The position numbers were made by a program, and so were the translations under genes. Under the pieces are notes generated by a model. The model saw nothing but the letters and a program-made list of their open reading frames with translations. It had not been told where the DNA came from and ran no database searches. A DNA stretch of 64,000 nt from Endobugula sp965214375 (lineage in GTDB: Bacteria > Pseudomonadota > Gammaproteobacteria > Pseudomonadales > Cellvibrionaceae): positions 2,232,001 to 2,296,000 of the forward strand of contig OZ243947.1 of assembly GCA_965214375.1 (NCBI GenBank), read 5' to 3'. Shown here in pieces: positions 16,832 to 25,967 of the stretch (its first letter is position 1; every line of letters starts with the position of its first letter).

Positions 16832-19090
16832 ATGCTGGATTCCTTACTAGTCATTACTCAGGAAGTTAACACAGCGCCTAGCTTGCAGGCGGCTATGGAG
16901 ATTATTGTCCAGCGTATACGTACCGTGATGCAGACTCAGGTGTGTTCAATTTATCTGAGAGATGAAGAAGGCGATCTAGTCTTGCGTGCTACACAAGGTC
17001 TGCTGGTAGATGCGGTTGGCAAAGTCAAAATGAGTATCAAGGAAGGTTTGGTAGGATACGTTGCCAAACGGGGTGAACCGATCAATCTTGAAAATGCCGA
17101 AGGCCATTCCCGATATCGCTATTTCCCCGAAACTGGTGAAGAACGTTTTACCTCGTTTCTTGGTGTGCCTATTGTGCATCAGCGTGAAGTTCTGGGTGTG
17201 TTAACCGTACAGCAGTCTGATAGACGTCGCTTCGATGATACCGAAGAAGCGTTTTTGGTCACACTATCGGCACAGCTTTCAGGCATTATTGCCCACACCG
17301 AGGCGGTACACAGTGATGACATTGATGAAGGTTCTGTTGATGTTCGCTTTAAAGGTGTGGCCGGTTCGACGGGTGCGGCCATTGGTGAGGTGGTGGTGTT
17401 CTCTCCGGAGGCGGATCTTGATAGTGTGGCGTATCAAAAATGTGAAGATACCGATGCCGAAATTACCTTCTTCTTTAATTCGCTAAGTGCTGTACGTGAC
17501 GATGTTAAAGCCTTGGGTGGTAAGCTCAAGGATCGTTTAAACACCGAAGAGCAAGGTTTGTTTGATGCGTATCTTGCGATGTTGGATGATACTTCTCTCG
17601 CGCGCGAAGTCACCGATCATATTCAACATGGTGAAGTTGCTCCGTATGCTTGGAGTCAAGTTATTCTCCAACACGCGAATACGTTTGCCAGTATGCATGA
17701 CCCTTACTTGCGTGAGCGTGCCGCAGACGTGCGTGATTTGGGTCGTCGGGTGTTAGCCTATTTGCAAAAGTCAAAAACCACCGAGCTGGTTTACCCCAAT
17801 AATGCGATTCTTGTGGGTGATGAGCTGACGCCATCGGTACTGGGCGATGTGCCCAAAGAAAAATTACTGGGTTTGGTGTCGGTGAAAGGTTCAGGCAGCT
17901 CACACCTTGCTATCTTGGCGCGCGCCATGGGTATCCCTACGGTCATGGGTGCGGTCGATTTACCGTTTACCCAAATAGAAGGTAAACAAATTATCGTCGA
18001 TGGCTATCGTGGTAATGTTTACCTCAATCCGGGTGAAGACGCACTGCGTGAATTTGAAGTGTTGGTGCGCGAAGAAAAAGAAATTTCTAAAAAGTACGAA
18101 GCCCTACGCGCCTTACCCTGTGAAACACTGGATCATCATCGCGTACCGCTGTGGGTCAATACCGGCTTGATGGCCGATGTCGTGCGTTCCATTGAGCGTG
18201 GTGCTGAAGGTGTGGGTTTATACCGTACCGAAGTGCCTTTTTTATTGCGCGATCGTTTCCCGGTTGAGGAAGAACAGCGCAAAATTTATCGCGAGCAATT
18301 GGAAGCTTTTGCGCCACATCCAGTGACAATGCGTACGCTCGATGTTGGTGGTGATAAGGCCCTGAGCTATTTTCCGATTGATGAAGCGAATCCATTTCTT
18401 GGTTGGCGTGGTATTCGTGTGACACTCGATCACCCGGAAATTTTTATGGCACAAGTGCGCGCCATGATGAAAGCCTCGGAAGGTTTAAATAATCTGCGTA
18501 TTATGTTGCCGATGATCAGTCATACCGCCGAACTTGAAGCTGCGCAGGCGTTAATTCATCGAGCGCATGTTGAGTTATTGGAAGAAGAACGTGACGTGGA
18601 GTTGCCTCCAGTGGGTGTTATGATCGAAGTCCCCGCGGCCGTTTATCAAGCCAAAGAACTCGCTGCGCGCGCCGATTTTTTGTCTGTGGGTAGCAACGAT
18701 TTAACGCAATATTTGTTGGCGGTAGACCGCAATAACCCACAAGTGGCAGACCTTTATAATTCTTACCATCCGGCGGTTTTGCAAGCCTTACAGGATATTG
18801 TTAAAGCTGCCCATAGTCAGGGAACACCCGTGAGTATTTGTGGTGAGTTGGCGGGTGACCCCGGTGCCGCTATTTTGTTAATGGCAATGGGTTACGATGT
18901 ATTATCGATGAGCTCCACCAACCTACCAAAAGTAAAGTCAGTGATTCGTGCCATTACGTTAGATCAAGCAGAAGAGCTGCTTAACAGCGTGATGAAACTG
19001 GCTGATGCAGATACTGTGACGCAATATGTTGAGGCAACCATTCGACGGATTGGTGTTAAAGATCGTCCCGAGGCGTTGAAGATAAGTTAG
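16832..19090 (+). CDS. ptsP: PTS-Ntr phosphoenolpyruvate phosphotransferase, enzyme I-Ntr
   Basis: First enzyme of the nitrogen PTS, passing phosphate from PEP to NPr. A GAF domain at residues 1-165, which binds glutamine or 2-oxoglutarate in homologues, precedes the enzyme I portion. The phospho-histidine is in GSGSSHLAILARAMGIP (about residue 357). The PEP-binding barrel has GLYRTEVPFLL, LDVGGDKAL and SICGELAGDP. Length (752 aa) is normal. With ntrBC and glnA in the same window it shows an intact nitrogen-signalling set, though NPr and EIIA-Ntr lie elsewhere. Confidence 0.96.
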   Translation: MLDSLLVITQEVNTAPSLQAAMEIIVQRIRTVMQTQVCSIYLRDEEGDLVLRATQGLLVDAVGKVKMSIKEGLVGYVAKRGEPINLENAEGHSRYRYFPETGEERFTSFLGVPIVHQREVLGVLTVQQSDRRRFDDTEEAFLVTLSAQLSGIIAHTEAVHSDDIDEGSVDVRFKGVAGSTGAAIGEVVVFSPEADLDSVAYQKCEDTDAEITFFFNSLSAVRDDVKALGGKLKDRLNTEEQGLFDAYLAMLDDTSLAREVTDHIQHGEVAPYAWSQVILQHANTFASMHDPYLRERAADVRDLGRRVLAYLQKSKTTELVYPNNAILVGDELTPSVLGDVPKEKLLGLVSVKGSGSSHLAILARAMGIPTVMGAVDLPFTQIEGKQIIVDGYRGNVYLNPGEDALREFEVLVREEKEISKKYEALRALPCETLDHHRVPLWVNTGLMADVVRSIERGAEGVGLYRTEVPFLLRDRFPVEEEQRKIYREQLEAFAPHPVTMRTLDVGGDKALSYFPIDEANPFLGWRGIRVTLDHPEIFMAQVRAMMKASEGLNNLRIMLPMISHTAELEAAQALIHRAHVELLEEERDVELPPVGVMIEVPAAVYQAKELAARADFLSVGSNDLTQYLLAVDRNNPQVADLYNSYHPAVLQALQDIVKAAHSQGTPVSICGELAGDPGAAILLMAMGYDVLSMSSTNLPKVKSVIRAITLDQAEELLNSVMKLADADTVTQYVEATIRRIGVKDRPEALKIS

Positions 19091-19111
19091 GCCAACAACA
19101 CTTATCGGCCG

Positions 19112-19885
19112 TTATACCAGCGGGAAAGTAAAAAAATCCACCTCTGAACCCGCGTCAACATAATGTTTTTCGCTAAAGCTGATATGTTGTTTATCAATTG
19201 TGATCACAGTTGAGGTGCGAGTACCATAGTCGGGCAGTGTAATAAATGCGGCTGAAAGGGCTTTCTCTCTTTCGTAACTGACACCGGTGCTGGGCAGGTG
19301 GCCATCCTCTGCTAACGCCGGGTTTTCCAGGTGACTGCGCAATTGCTGATGCAATGTTTGTGTATCAGCGGGAGACAGGCAAGATTGTAAAAAGTCTTTA
19401 CCGGCTTTCACCTTGGGCCAAGGGCTATCCAGAAGATGGTTGCTCAGCCCGTAAACGCCGTTATCGAGACGATGAATGCCTGCACGGCGATTGCTGCTGT
19501 AAAACAGCTCGCAGCGGTGGTTGGATATTTCACCCACCAGCAAATTAAAGCCGCTATAACGCATCTTTTCGGGCTCAATGGAGTGTAAATATTCCTCGGC
19601 GTGTAAATTTCCGGTTAGAAAATGACGCGTTAAATCTCCACGCGAGAGCGCATTGTCAACCACAATGTCCGGTTCGCGCACATTCGTGACCGCTGCAAAA
19701 CGCCCTGATTGCGTCACCCCCATCCAAGTACCGTGAGCCACCAAATCCCTGCCAGCAAACACCGCGGGTGCCTCCTCCCAGAAGTGAGCGCTGGCGCTGG
19801 GGCGTTTAAAGAATTCATCACGATTGGCGGCAACAATCAGAGGAGTTTCGGAAGAATCGTCAAAAGAGAATAAAATCAAACACAT
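19112..19885 (-). CDS. NRDE family protein (TANGO2 homologue)
   Basis: The protein begins MCLILFSF, with the family-typical Cys at position 2, and has the name-giving NRDE motif in AANRDEFFKRP. GTWMGVTQSGRFAAVTN and SRGDL also fit. I chose the ATG at 19885 (257 aa) because the conserved sequence starts there; 46 in-frame codons upstream lack family features. It is convergent with ptsP and divergent from lgt, as in Pseudomonas. Eukaryotic homologues affect Golgi and heme handling; the bacterial role is not established. Confidence 0.85.
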   Translation of the reverse strand: MCLILFSFDDSSETPLIVAANRDEFFKRPSASAHFWEEAPAVFAGRDLVAHGTWMGVTQSGRFAAVTNVREPDIVVDNALSRGDLTRHFLTGNLHAEEYLHSIEPEKMRYSGFNLLVGEISNHRCELFYSSNRRAGIHRLDNGVYGLSNHLLDSPWPKVKAGKDFLQSCLSPADTQTLHQQLRSHLENPALAEDGHLPSTGVSYEREKALSAAFITLPDYGTRTSTVITIDKQHISFSEKHYVDAGSEVDFFTFPLV

Positions 19886-19982
19886 AATGCCATTGAGACT
19901 TTGCTGCTCGTCAAAGGTTCCGAATTCTAGCAAAAATGGTATGATGCCTGCCAAACAAAAATCATCTATTGGCTGTTTATTC

Positions 19983-20783
19983 ATGCTTGTATATCCCGAT
20001 ATCGACCCCGTTGCCGTTGCCATTGGTCCGCTAAAGATTCACTGGTATGGCATTATGTATCTATTGGCGTTTGCCTCTGCCTGGCTGATCGCTCTCAAGC
20101 GAGCGCAGCGAGCCGATTCCTCCATACAGCCGTCTCAAGTAGAAGATTTAATCGTTTATGGTGCGCTGGGTGTGGTATTGGGCGGTCGTTGTGGTTATGT
20201 GATTTTCTATAACTTCGATGCCTGGATGCATGATCCTTTATGGTTATTCCGTGTATGGGAAGGTGGTATGTCGTTTCACGGTGGCTTTCTAGGGGTGATT
20301 TTGGCACTCTTTCTGTATTGTCGTCGCGTGCATACCTCGTTTGCGGCCACTCTCGATTTTATTGCGCCGCTAGTCCCGTTGGGCTTGGGTTTTGGGCGGC
20401 TCGGTAATTTTATCGGTCAAGAGCTCTGGGGTAGAGTGACAGAGTCTTCTTGGGGGATGGTATTCCCCAAAGACACTGAGCTGTTAATGCGTCACCCCTC
20501 GCAGCTTTATCAGGCTTTTCTTGAAGGGGTAGTGTTGTTTGCCATTGTTTTCTGGTTTTCGCGTCAACCACGCCCACGTTTAGCGGTGGGTTCGGTCTTT
20601 TTAATTTTCTACGGCATCTTCCGTTTTGCCATTGAGTTTGTGCGCGAACCCGACAGCCACCTACAAAATGCATTATTATTTGGCTGGATGACGCGTGGTC
20701 AGACACTCACGATCCCCATGATTATTATCGGCGTGGTTGTGTTGGTACAGACCTATTTACGCCATAACGAACAGAAAAAATAA
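19983..20783 (+). CDS. lgt: Prolipoprotein diacylglyceryl transferase
   Basis: An inner-membrane enzyme that attaches diacylglycerol from phosphatidylglycerol to the lipobox cysteine of prolipoproteins. Key elements are IHWYGIMYLLAF, GGRCGYVIFY, HGGFLG and the signature GLGFGRLGNFIGQELWGR, with about seven membrane segments. The ATG at 19983 gives MLVYPDIDPVAVAIGP, the family N-terminus (266 aa). thyA follows 26 bases later, the usual lgt-thyA pair. Confidence 0.96.
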   Translation: MLVYPDIDPVAVAIGPLKIHWYGIMYLLAFASAWLIALKRAQRADSSIQPSQVEDLIVYGALGVVLGGRCGYVIFYNFDAWMHDPLWLFRVWEGGMSFHGGFLGVILALFLYCRRVHTSFAATLDFIAPLVPLGLGFGRLGNFIGQELWGRVTESSWGMVFPKDTELLMRHPSQLYQAFLEGVVLFAIVFWFSRQPRPRLAVGSVFLIFYGIFRFAIEFVREPDSHLQNALLFGWMTRGQTLTIPMIIIGVVVLVQTYLRHNEQKK

Positions 20784-20809
20784 AATAGAATCAGTTAAGA
20801 GCAAGTATT

Positions 20810-21643
20810 ATGAAGCAATATCTGGATTTACTGGACGATATTTTAAACGCCGGTGTGCAAAAAGGTGATCGCACGGGCACGGGAACATTGTCTGTGTTTG
20901 GTCGTCAATATCGCCATAATCTGCAAGAAGGTTTTCCTCTATTAACGACCAAAAAACTGCACTTTAAAAGTATTGCGAATGAACTGATCTGGTTTTTAAA
21001 GGGTGACACTAACACCGCATGGCTTAAAGAAAACGGTGTCAGTATTTGGGATGAATGGGCTACAGAAACGGGTGATCTTGGCCCGGTTTATGGCAAACAA
21101 TGGACCGCTTGGTCCACCAAAGAGGGCAAAGAAATTAACCAGATTGATTACGTTGTACAGTGTTTGAAAAACAACCCCGATAGCCGCCGTATTCTATTTC
21201 ATGGTTGGAATGTGGAATATCTGCCCGATGAAACCATTAGCCCGCAAGACAACGTCAAGCAAGGGCGTATGGCCTTACCTCCGTGTCATTTGTTATATCA
21301 GTTTTATGTGGCGAATAACCAACTGTCTGCGCAACTATATATTCGTAGCTCTGACTCGTTTCTGGGGTTACCCTACAATACCGCAAGCTTGGCATTACTC
21401 GTCCATATGCTGGCGCAACAATGCGATCTTGATGTGGGTGAGATTATTGTCACCACGGGTGACTCACATATTTACGCCAATCATTTGGAACAAGTCAAAA
21501 CACAACTCGCACGCGAGCCACGTGAATTACCGCAGTTAAACATTCTGCGTAAACCGGATTCGATTTACGACTATCAGTGCGAAGATTTTGAAATTACAGG
21601 CTACGATCCGCATCCGCATATTAAAGCGCCGGTGGCGATTTAA
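20810..21643 (+). CDS. thyA: Thymidylate synthase
   Basis: Methylates dUMP to dTMP with methylene-tetrahydrofolate, giving dihydrofolate that FolA (also in this window) regenerates. Motifs are GDRTGTGTLSVFG at the N-terminus, the nucleophilic cysteine in LPPCHLLYQFYV, and the folate/dUMP contacts LRSSDSFLGLPYN-type and DSHIYANH. Length (277 aa) is slightly over the 264 of E. coli. The last 23 bases overlap a convergent hypothetical gene. Confidence 0.97.
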   Translation: MKQYLDLLDDILNAGVQKGDRTGTGTLSVFGRQYRHNLQEGFPLLTTKKLHFKSIANELIWFLKGDTNTAWLKENGVSIWDEWATETGDLGPVYGKQWTAWSTKEGKEINQIDYVVQCLKNNPDSRRILFHGWNVEYLPDETISPQDNVKQGRMALPPCHLLYQFYVANNQLSAQLYIRSSDSFLGLPYNTASLALLVHMLAQQCDLDVGEIIVTTGDSHIYANHLEQVKTQLAREPRELPQLNILRKPDSIYDYQCEDFEITGYDPHPHIKAPVAI

Positions 21644-22235
21644 TCACCGCTTTAGCCCATGCTCGATCACGGCCTGTCTGCTTAAATTCAGAGACCTGTA
21701 CCTGACTACCTGCTTGGATGATACAAACCACCTGAGGTGTGTATATGCCAAGAATTTTTCCCAAGGTAGTATCTGTTAATGACTGAAAGGCCTCCTCTCT
21801 GAGGTAACGATCTGAATTCGCCGTCATAACAAGCTCGCCATCAACAGGGCCATCAGCTTCACCGACATCGCCCTCTTCTTTGGTAAACCACCATTGGTCG
21901 TTATACGTTTTATCCCCCATATAAACCCAACCTCGTGAATTTTCGACACAAAACCCTTCCTCGGCATAAGCACTGGGGATGACAGAAAATGAAGCACTGG
22001 AACGTAAGGGGGCGGAGTCTGCGGCATCTTTATTCGCGGCTTCAAAGCCAATATAAAAAATAAACACAACAATCATCAGTACGACACCCCAGATACTACA
22101 GCCCTTAAAGGAGATGCCAAACGGTAATCTTAATTCGTGTTGCATGCAATTTTCACTGGGGTTCCACAGTTTAATGAGAGATAACAGTAAAATAATGACG
22201 CCTAAAAATAACGCTAAAATAATTTGTATAGCCAA
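21621..22235 (-). CDS. Two-pass membrane protein, hypothetical
   Basis: No family recognised. There are two membrane segments near the N-terminus (about residues 3-24 and 48-66), then a soluble domain of about 135 residues containing DKTYNDQWWFTKEEGDVGEADGP. It overlaps the 3' end of thyA by 23 bases. It marks the left edge of the accessory island that extends to about 27.9 kb. Confidence 0.6.
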   Translation of the reverse strand: MAIQIILALFLGVIILLLSLIKLWNPSENCMQHELRLPFGISFKGCSIWGVVLMIVVFIFYIGFEAANKDAADSAPLRSSASFSVIPSAYAEEGFCVENSRGWVYMGDKTYNDQWWFTKEEGDVGEADGPVDGELVMTANSDRYLREEAFQSLTDTTLGKILGIYTPQVVCIIQAGSQVQVSEFKQTGRDRAWAKAVIKSPPAL

Positions 22236-22691
22236 TGCTGTCTCCTTATATGCATACTGTTGTCATTAGCGATTTTTGTTTTTAAGTGGTGTAAAGTCAA
22301 TACTATATTGCTTACTGCGGCAACAATAGGTTGAATTTTCTTGCTATGTTTGACGGCGATTAATGGTTCTCATCATCTGTGTTTATACTGTGTAGGACAA
22401 TAGCCACGAATAACATTAGAGTTGCGTAATTGACGATGTTTGGTTTTACGACCCGAAACACGAGATCGCCACAACTTAAAACGGTTAGTTTTTAACCGCC
22501 TACGCACAATACCAATGAATAGTTAAAAAATACTGTTACACCTATACTATATATTTGGCCTATAAGAAATTTGACGCCACCAGGCTATGTTTAATGCTCG
22601 ATGGCGCACCAAAGTGGTGCGGGTTCGGCTCAGGATAGTAAAATGATCAGCAATGCGGGTGTTTCAAAGCATTAAGATTTTAAATAGACAC
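22236..22691. other. Non-coding stretch with an NtrC-like palindrome
   Basis: No coding region is convincing in these 456 bases. Two dyads are visible: CGGTTA-GTTTT-TAACCG at 22482-22498, and CGCACCA-AAG-TGGTGCG at 22605-22621. The second matches the core of the NtrC consensus (GCAC-N-TGGTGC), but I found no sigma-54 promoter with a GG-N10-GC spacing near it. It may instead be a 3'-end hairpin of the DUF5718 gene. Confidence 0.5.
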
Positions 22692-23558
22692 CTACAGGCT
22701 AACAACGGCCTTCTGGTGCAGAAAAAGGCAGTCCTCATTCGACTCGGTTTTCCCTTCTTTCAATTGCTTTTCAAGAGTAGATTCGTCAAGTGACTCTTGA
22801 TGGTATAGCGCCACGTAAATCTCGTCCCCCTCACGTAGAAAACGATCGTTGCTGTTGCCAAAATCCGAATAACACGTGGCTCCTATAGCGATCACTGCAT
22901 ACTCAGGGTTAACCTTGGCAATCATCTCTCCGACAGGTTCTAGTGGGCCAGTGTTTGTTTGGGTGTTGAGTTGTTCAACAATCCAATCCGTAAGGGTAGT
23001 ATTAACATAACAATAGTCTGATACTGCCGTGTTTTTGCCGTACTGGAGAATGTGATCGTCACGTTTTAAGTAGCAGGCGATGCGATAGTTTTCGATACTG
23101 CCTCTACTTGTCTCGAAGTCGTTAACACCAATAACCAAATCGGCCATACCTTGTGAAGCTTCGCCCCAGTTTTTCTTTATGCTGATTTTGGGTGCGGTAA
23201 TGCGCCTTGAGCAATCGTTAAAGATGCTAAAGCCAACAACGTCTACAGCCTCGATAAGCTTACCTTGCTCTGCTGAGGGCTGAATTTTTACGATTAAAGA
23301 CACCTCTGGCTCTGGTTGTAGAGGATCATTACCGTTTAAAACAATAAAGGCATCAGAAAGAGGGTTAATTGCTAGGAAAGAATCTGAGTTGGGAATAAAC
23401 CATGGAAAGATGCCTTTAGGTGCATTGTCTTGTGTAACAATGTCTTTGAAGTCCTCGGCTTCACCTGCTTGATCAAGGTGTTCAGCTTGATTGCCGGCAA
23501 TGCCCAAGCCGACCCATGTTTTACCCGCTGTAATCGCGGATAGCGTGTATGTTTTCAT
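22692..23558 (-). CDS. DUF5718 family protein
   Basis: A cytosolic protein of 288 aa. GLGIAGNQAEHLDQAGEAEDF, then NAPKGIFPWFIP, PEPEVSLI and NDCSRRITAPKISIKKNWG agree with the DUF5718 pattern as I remember it; no function is established. The overall pattern recalls fumarylacetoacetate-hydrolase-like folds, but I cannot support that further. It is complete and intact, unlike several neighbours. Confidence 0.65.
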   Translation of the reverse strand: MKTYTLSAITAGKTWVGLGIAGNQAEHLDQAGEAEDFKDIVTQDNAPKGIFPWFIPNSDSFLAINPLSDAFIVLNGNDPLQPEPEVSLIVKIQPSAEQGKLIEAVDVVGFSIFNDCSRRITAPKISIKKNWGEASQGMADLVIGVNDFETSRGSIENYRIACYLKRDDHILQYGKNTAVSDYCYVNTTLTDWIVEQLNTQTNTGPLEPVGEMIAKVNPEYAVIAIGATCYSDFGNSNDRFLREGDEIYVALYHQESLDESTLEKQLKEGKTESNEDCLFLHQKAVVSL

Positions 23559-23638
23559 CGTAATAATGTATCTTAAAATATATGTAAATGATCAATAATC
23601 AGTAGTATTTTTTTCGTCTAATTCTTAAGGGAAATGGT

Positions 23639-24181
23639 TTATTGATTTGTTAGCTTCTTTGTTTCATTTGAAGCTTTTCCAATAACTTTAAATGCTTCGT
23701 ATGGATTAGAGAAGTATTTTAATTCATTTGAAATAGACCTGAATCTACCATCTTAGATAGTAAGTGTGCCTACGTTGAATTTCGATTCAATGAAGTCAAT
23801 ATTAACCTGAATATCAATTATATTACGAAGATCAATTGATTCATAACTTATTCCCCAAAAACCACCTCTAATTAAAATTCTTTTGTTGGTGCATGCATAA
23901 AATATATTTTGGTAAACTAATGTTTGTTTCAGGGGATGTACAATAGATAGCCACGTTGGCCCCATATAAATAAACCAAACAAGGTGTACATAGCTACTAC
24001 CATAGATTTTTTGAAAGAAAAACATATTGGATGCTATGGCCCATATCAATCCGAATACAATTACCGGGATAGACTTTAATAAGAATGGAGAAAATTTTGG
24101 TCGTGAAACCCAAATTATTTTCTCGTTTTCATCTTTTATAGTTTTGAAGTGAGAGGCAGCCCACTTTTCAGCTGTGTTCAT
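23639..24181 (-). pseudogene. Bacterial PH-domain (YdbT-like) membrane protein with in-frame TAA
   Basis: Two membrane segments (about residues 32-50 and 62-80) precede a bPH2-type domain (NKRILIRGGFWGISYESIDLRNI). The frame stops at TAA 23753-23755 just after VGTLTI. Without any shift it then continues for 37 sensible codons (DGRFRSISNELKYFSNPYEAF ...) to a TAA at 23639. Bacterial PH domains normally end with an NPYEAF-like helix, so the first stop is probably a nonsense mutation. The ATG at 24181 overlaps the stop of the upstream gene as ATGA. Confidence 0.65.
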
Positions 24182-24585
24182 TTTATTTTTCCGTTAGATA
24201 CTCTATGCATTGTTACATTTTTATCAGATGATTTATATATGAATATTTTAGTTTTTATTTCCACTATGGTGTCACACCAATAAGAACCTTGGTCAAAGCT
24301 ATTATCACTACTGTAGTTTATAGTTATGCAGCTACTGTTACCTTTTATTTCCCAGCTTCCATCGGCAAAAAAGTAACTTTTAGGATCATTTGGATCAGTA
24401 TAGCCATAGCTATGTAATTGCCCGTTAGGAAAATAATGATTATAAAAGTATATGTTTCCGTTATCGTCATATACTTTTGCCCAAAGACCTGAAATATATT
24501 GACTGTAGTTGGGAGGAATAGCTCGATTGCTTAGAGAGTTTACGAAAGGACTAAATGTTAGAAGTTTAATTAACATATATCGCAC
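24178..24585 (-). CDS. Hypothetical protein coupled to the PH-domain gene
   Basis: I recognise no family. The 135-residue protein is rich in Tyr, Asn and Ser, with alternating polar/hydrophobic stretches suggesting a beta fold (GLWAKVYDDNGNIYFYNHYF; SSCITINYSSD). The GTG at 24585 has AAGGAA 6 bases upstream. Its TGA overlaps the next start (ATGA), so the two genes were translationally coupled. It is AT-rich compared with the core genes. Confidence 0.55.
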   Translation of the reverse strand: MRYMLIKLLTFSPFVNSLSNRAIPPNYSQYISGLWAKVYDDNGNIYFYNHYFPNGQLHSYGYTDPNDPKSYFFADGSWEIKGNSSCITINYSSDNSFDQGSYWCDTIVEIKTKIFIYKSSDKNVTMHRVSNGKIK

Positions 24586-25070
24586 TTTATTTCCTTATGA
24601 TTTATAACGTGTCGGTTAGTGGCAAATGTGTAATTGTAAGTTTTTCGTTAGCGTAGCGTATAGCACAAAATAAGCAACGAAAAAGTCGAAGGAGCTTCGG
24701 ACTCGTATGTAGCAAGGGTGGCTATGAACGAGCCCTTACCGAAGCGTGTCTTGAAGCAGCTTGAAATTCAGGACTAAAATATCGTCTTGTATTCATTTAA
24801 TGCTTTACCTCTTAATATGTGGATTTTACCACCTATCAATTGGTAGAATCTATTAAACCACTACAATCGTTTAAATGTTTCTTTGTTACATCCATGATAG
24901 GTCTCTAGTTATTATTTATGATTAGAGTTTACATCTCAATATAACAGAGCTGTTTAACATTTAGTTAATGGCATAGTTTTTAATTTGATCTGCTACATTT
25001 TTCGGAGATGAGTAGGAAATATAATCTATATTCAGAAGCTTACACAAGATATATGTAGCTGACTGTTTAT
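24586..25070. other. AT-rich non-coding stretch with degenerate repeat and hairpin
   Basis: No intact gene seen. GTCGAAG-GAG-CTTCGGAC near 24685-24702 is a strong hairpin. Just right of it is a degenerate relative of the 28.8-kb inverted-repeat element (listed separately). Near 24600-24650 the minus strand reads GCTAACG ... ACGTTATAAATC, which recalls the ends of an attC site but has no internal dyad, so I do not call it one. Confidence 0.4.
24706..24765. repeat. Degenerate copy of the 28.8-kb repeat
   Basis: The stretch shares GCAAGG-TG, AACGAGC and the exact 13-mer GCGTGTCTTGAAG, in the same order, with the element at 28812-28911. The left arm is not recognisable, so this looks like a truncated copy. 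Confidence 0.45.
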
Positions 25071-25300
25071 TTAAGACTTTTCGTGCCAAGTGATATCAAT
25101 TTTTTTGTTTTGTGCGGCACAATCTCTTAGATATAAATTTATTCATGTTTGATAAAGGGCGCCAGTTTCTTCCGCCATTTCTTTGAAGTAAGTAATAATG
25201 TCCTGTCCAAGGCGAATGGTTACTGATTGCTTTAATAAGGAACACCGTATTTTTCGAGATTCGAAACAGCCTCATCGTGATTCCAAATGAAGTTCGTTAC
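25071..25300 (-). pseudogene. Decayed BrnT/BrnA toxin-antitoxin remnant
   Basis: From 25300 downward the minus strand encodes NFIWNHDEAVSNLEKYGVPY and then TAA (25232-25234). This is the N-terminal hallmark of the BrnT toxin, whose remaining two thirds are gone. Overlapping this stop, in another frame, is a BrnA-type antitoxin: KQSVTIRLGQDIITYFKEMA ... YQT, a TGA at 25143-25145, then INLYLRDCAAQNKKIDITW and a stop at 25071. YQTLINLYLRDCA is the expected antitoxin sequence, so the TGA probably replaced a TTA leucine. Order (toxin then antitoxin) matches brnTA operons. Confidence 0.65.
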
Positions 25301-25620
25301 CGCTGCATTGTATGTACGCTATAAATAACGGTTAATATTCTACCCAAGTTGATTATTAACCACTCTTTTTACATCGCCAGCCTATCTTTAATACTCATTA
25401 ATGCACTAAAAAGGTGCGTCGCCGACTCTTTTTATATGGATGATGAGGTAATTTACTCCGCTGTTGAACAAAATTTATGCGTTAACGAGTCTTTTTTGTT
25501 CAATACCGATGCTTAGAGGTTCGACGTCGAGTAAAAAAGAGTGGTGAGCGAGTGTTTGATATAGGTGGTTTAGTGAAAAAGGGTGCTTGATGTGAAAGAG
25601 AGTTGGGTTTTATAAGGTTG
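25301..25620. other. Non-coding stretch with a dispersed 14-bp inverted repeat
   Basis: No gene is supported. ACCACTCTTTTTAC (25359-25372) and GTAAAAAAGAGTGGT (25531-25545) are inverted copies with a one-T length difference, enclosing about 160 bases. CTCTTTTT-like motifs recur between them. It might be a small terminal-repeat element or chance in AT-rich DNA. Confidence 0.35.
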
Positions 25621-25851
25621 TTAAATCTTACTTTCAGCTAATAATTCAGAAGGCAATATACCGAAGCGATTAGAGATACGAATAATATTCATCAATGAGA
25701 TATTACGTTCGCCTCGCTCTACGGCACCCATATAAGTACGATGCACGCCACATTCTGAAGCAAAATCCTCTTGAGAATAGCCAAGTGCTTTACGCTTATC
25801 CCGAATAACCTCACCGAGTTGTTTTTGTGCTTTCTTTTCATTGATTTTCAT
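25621..25851 (-). CDS. XRE-family transcriptional regulator
   Basis: A 76-residue DNA-binding protein that is essentially one helix-turn-helix domain of the Cro/C1 type: LGEVIRDKRKALGYSQEDFA, then HRTYMGAVERGERNISLMNI. It resembles small repressors and restriction-modification controller proteins, but no such system is adjacent. It is divergent from the small gene at 25968, with 116 bases between that could hold an operator for both. Confidence 0.85.
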   Translation of the reverse strand: MKINEKKAQKQLGEVIRDKRKALGYSQEDFASECGVHRTYMGAVERGERNISLMNIIRISNRFGILPSELLAESKI

Positions 25852-25967
25852 GACTCCAATTATTCATCTTGAATACTATGAATCTACACTCTATAAGTAG
25901 CTTTTAGTGTTTTGAGGCGCTATTATGAACACTATATGCATCATTTTTGGCTAAAAAGGAAGAAATT

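Noticed and set aside
19824..19982. N-terminal extension of Lgt
   Set aside because: The upstream codons overlap the start of the divergent NRDE gene and do not match Lgt; MLVYPDIDP is the family start.
24598..24655. Second attC-like site (GCTAACG ... CGTTATAAATC on the minus strand)
   Set aside because: The ends resemble attC boxes, but I could find no internal arms that pair, so the evidence is too weak.
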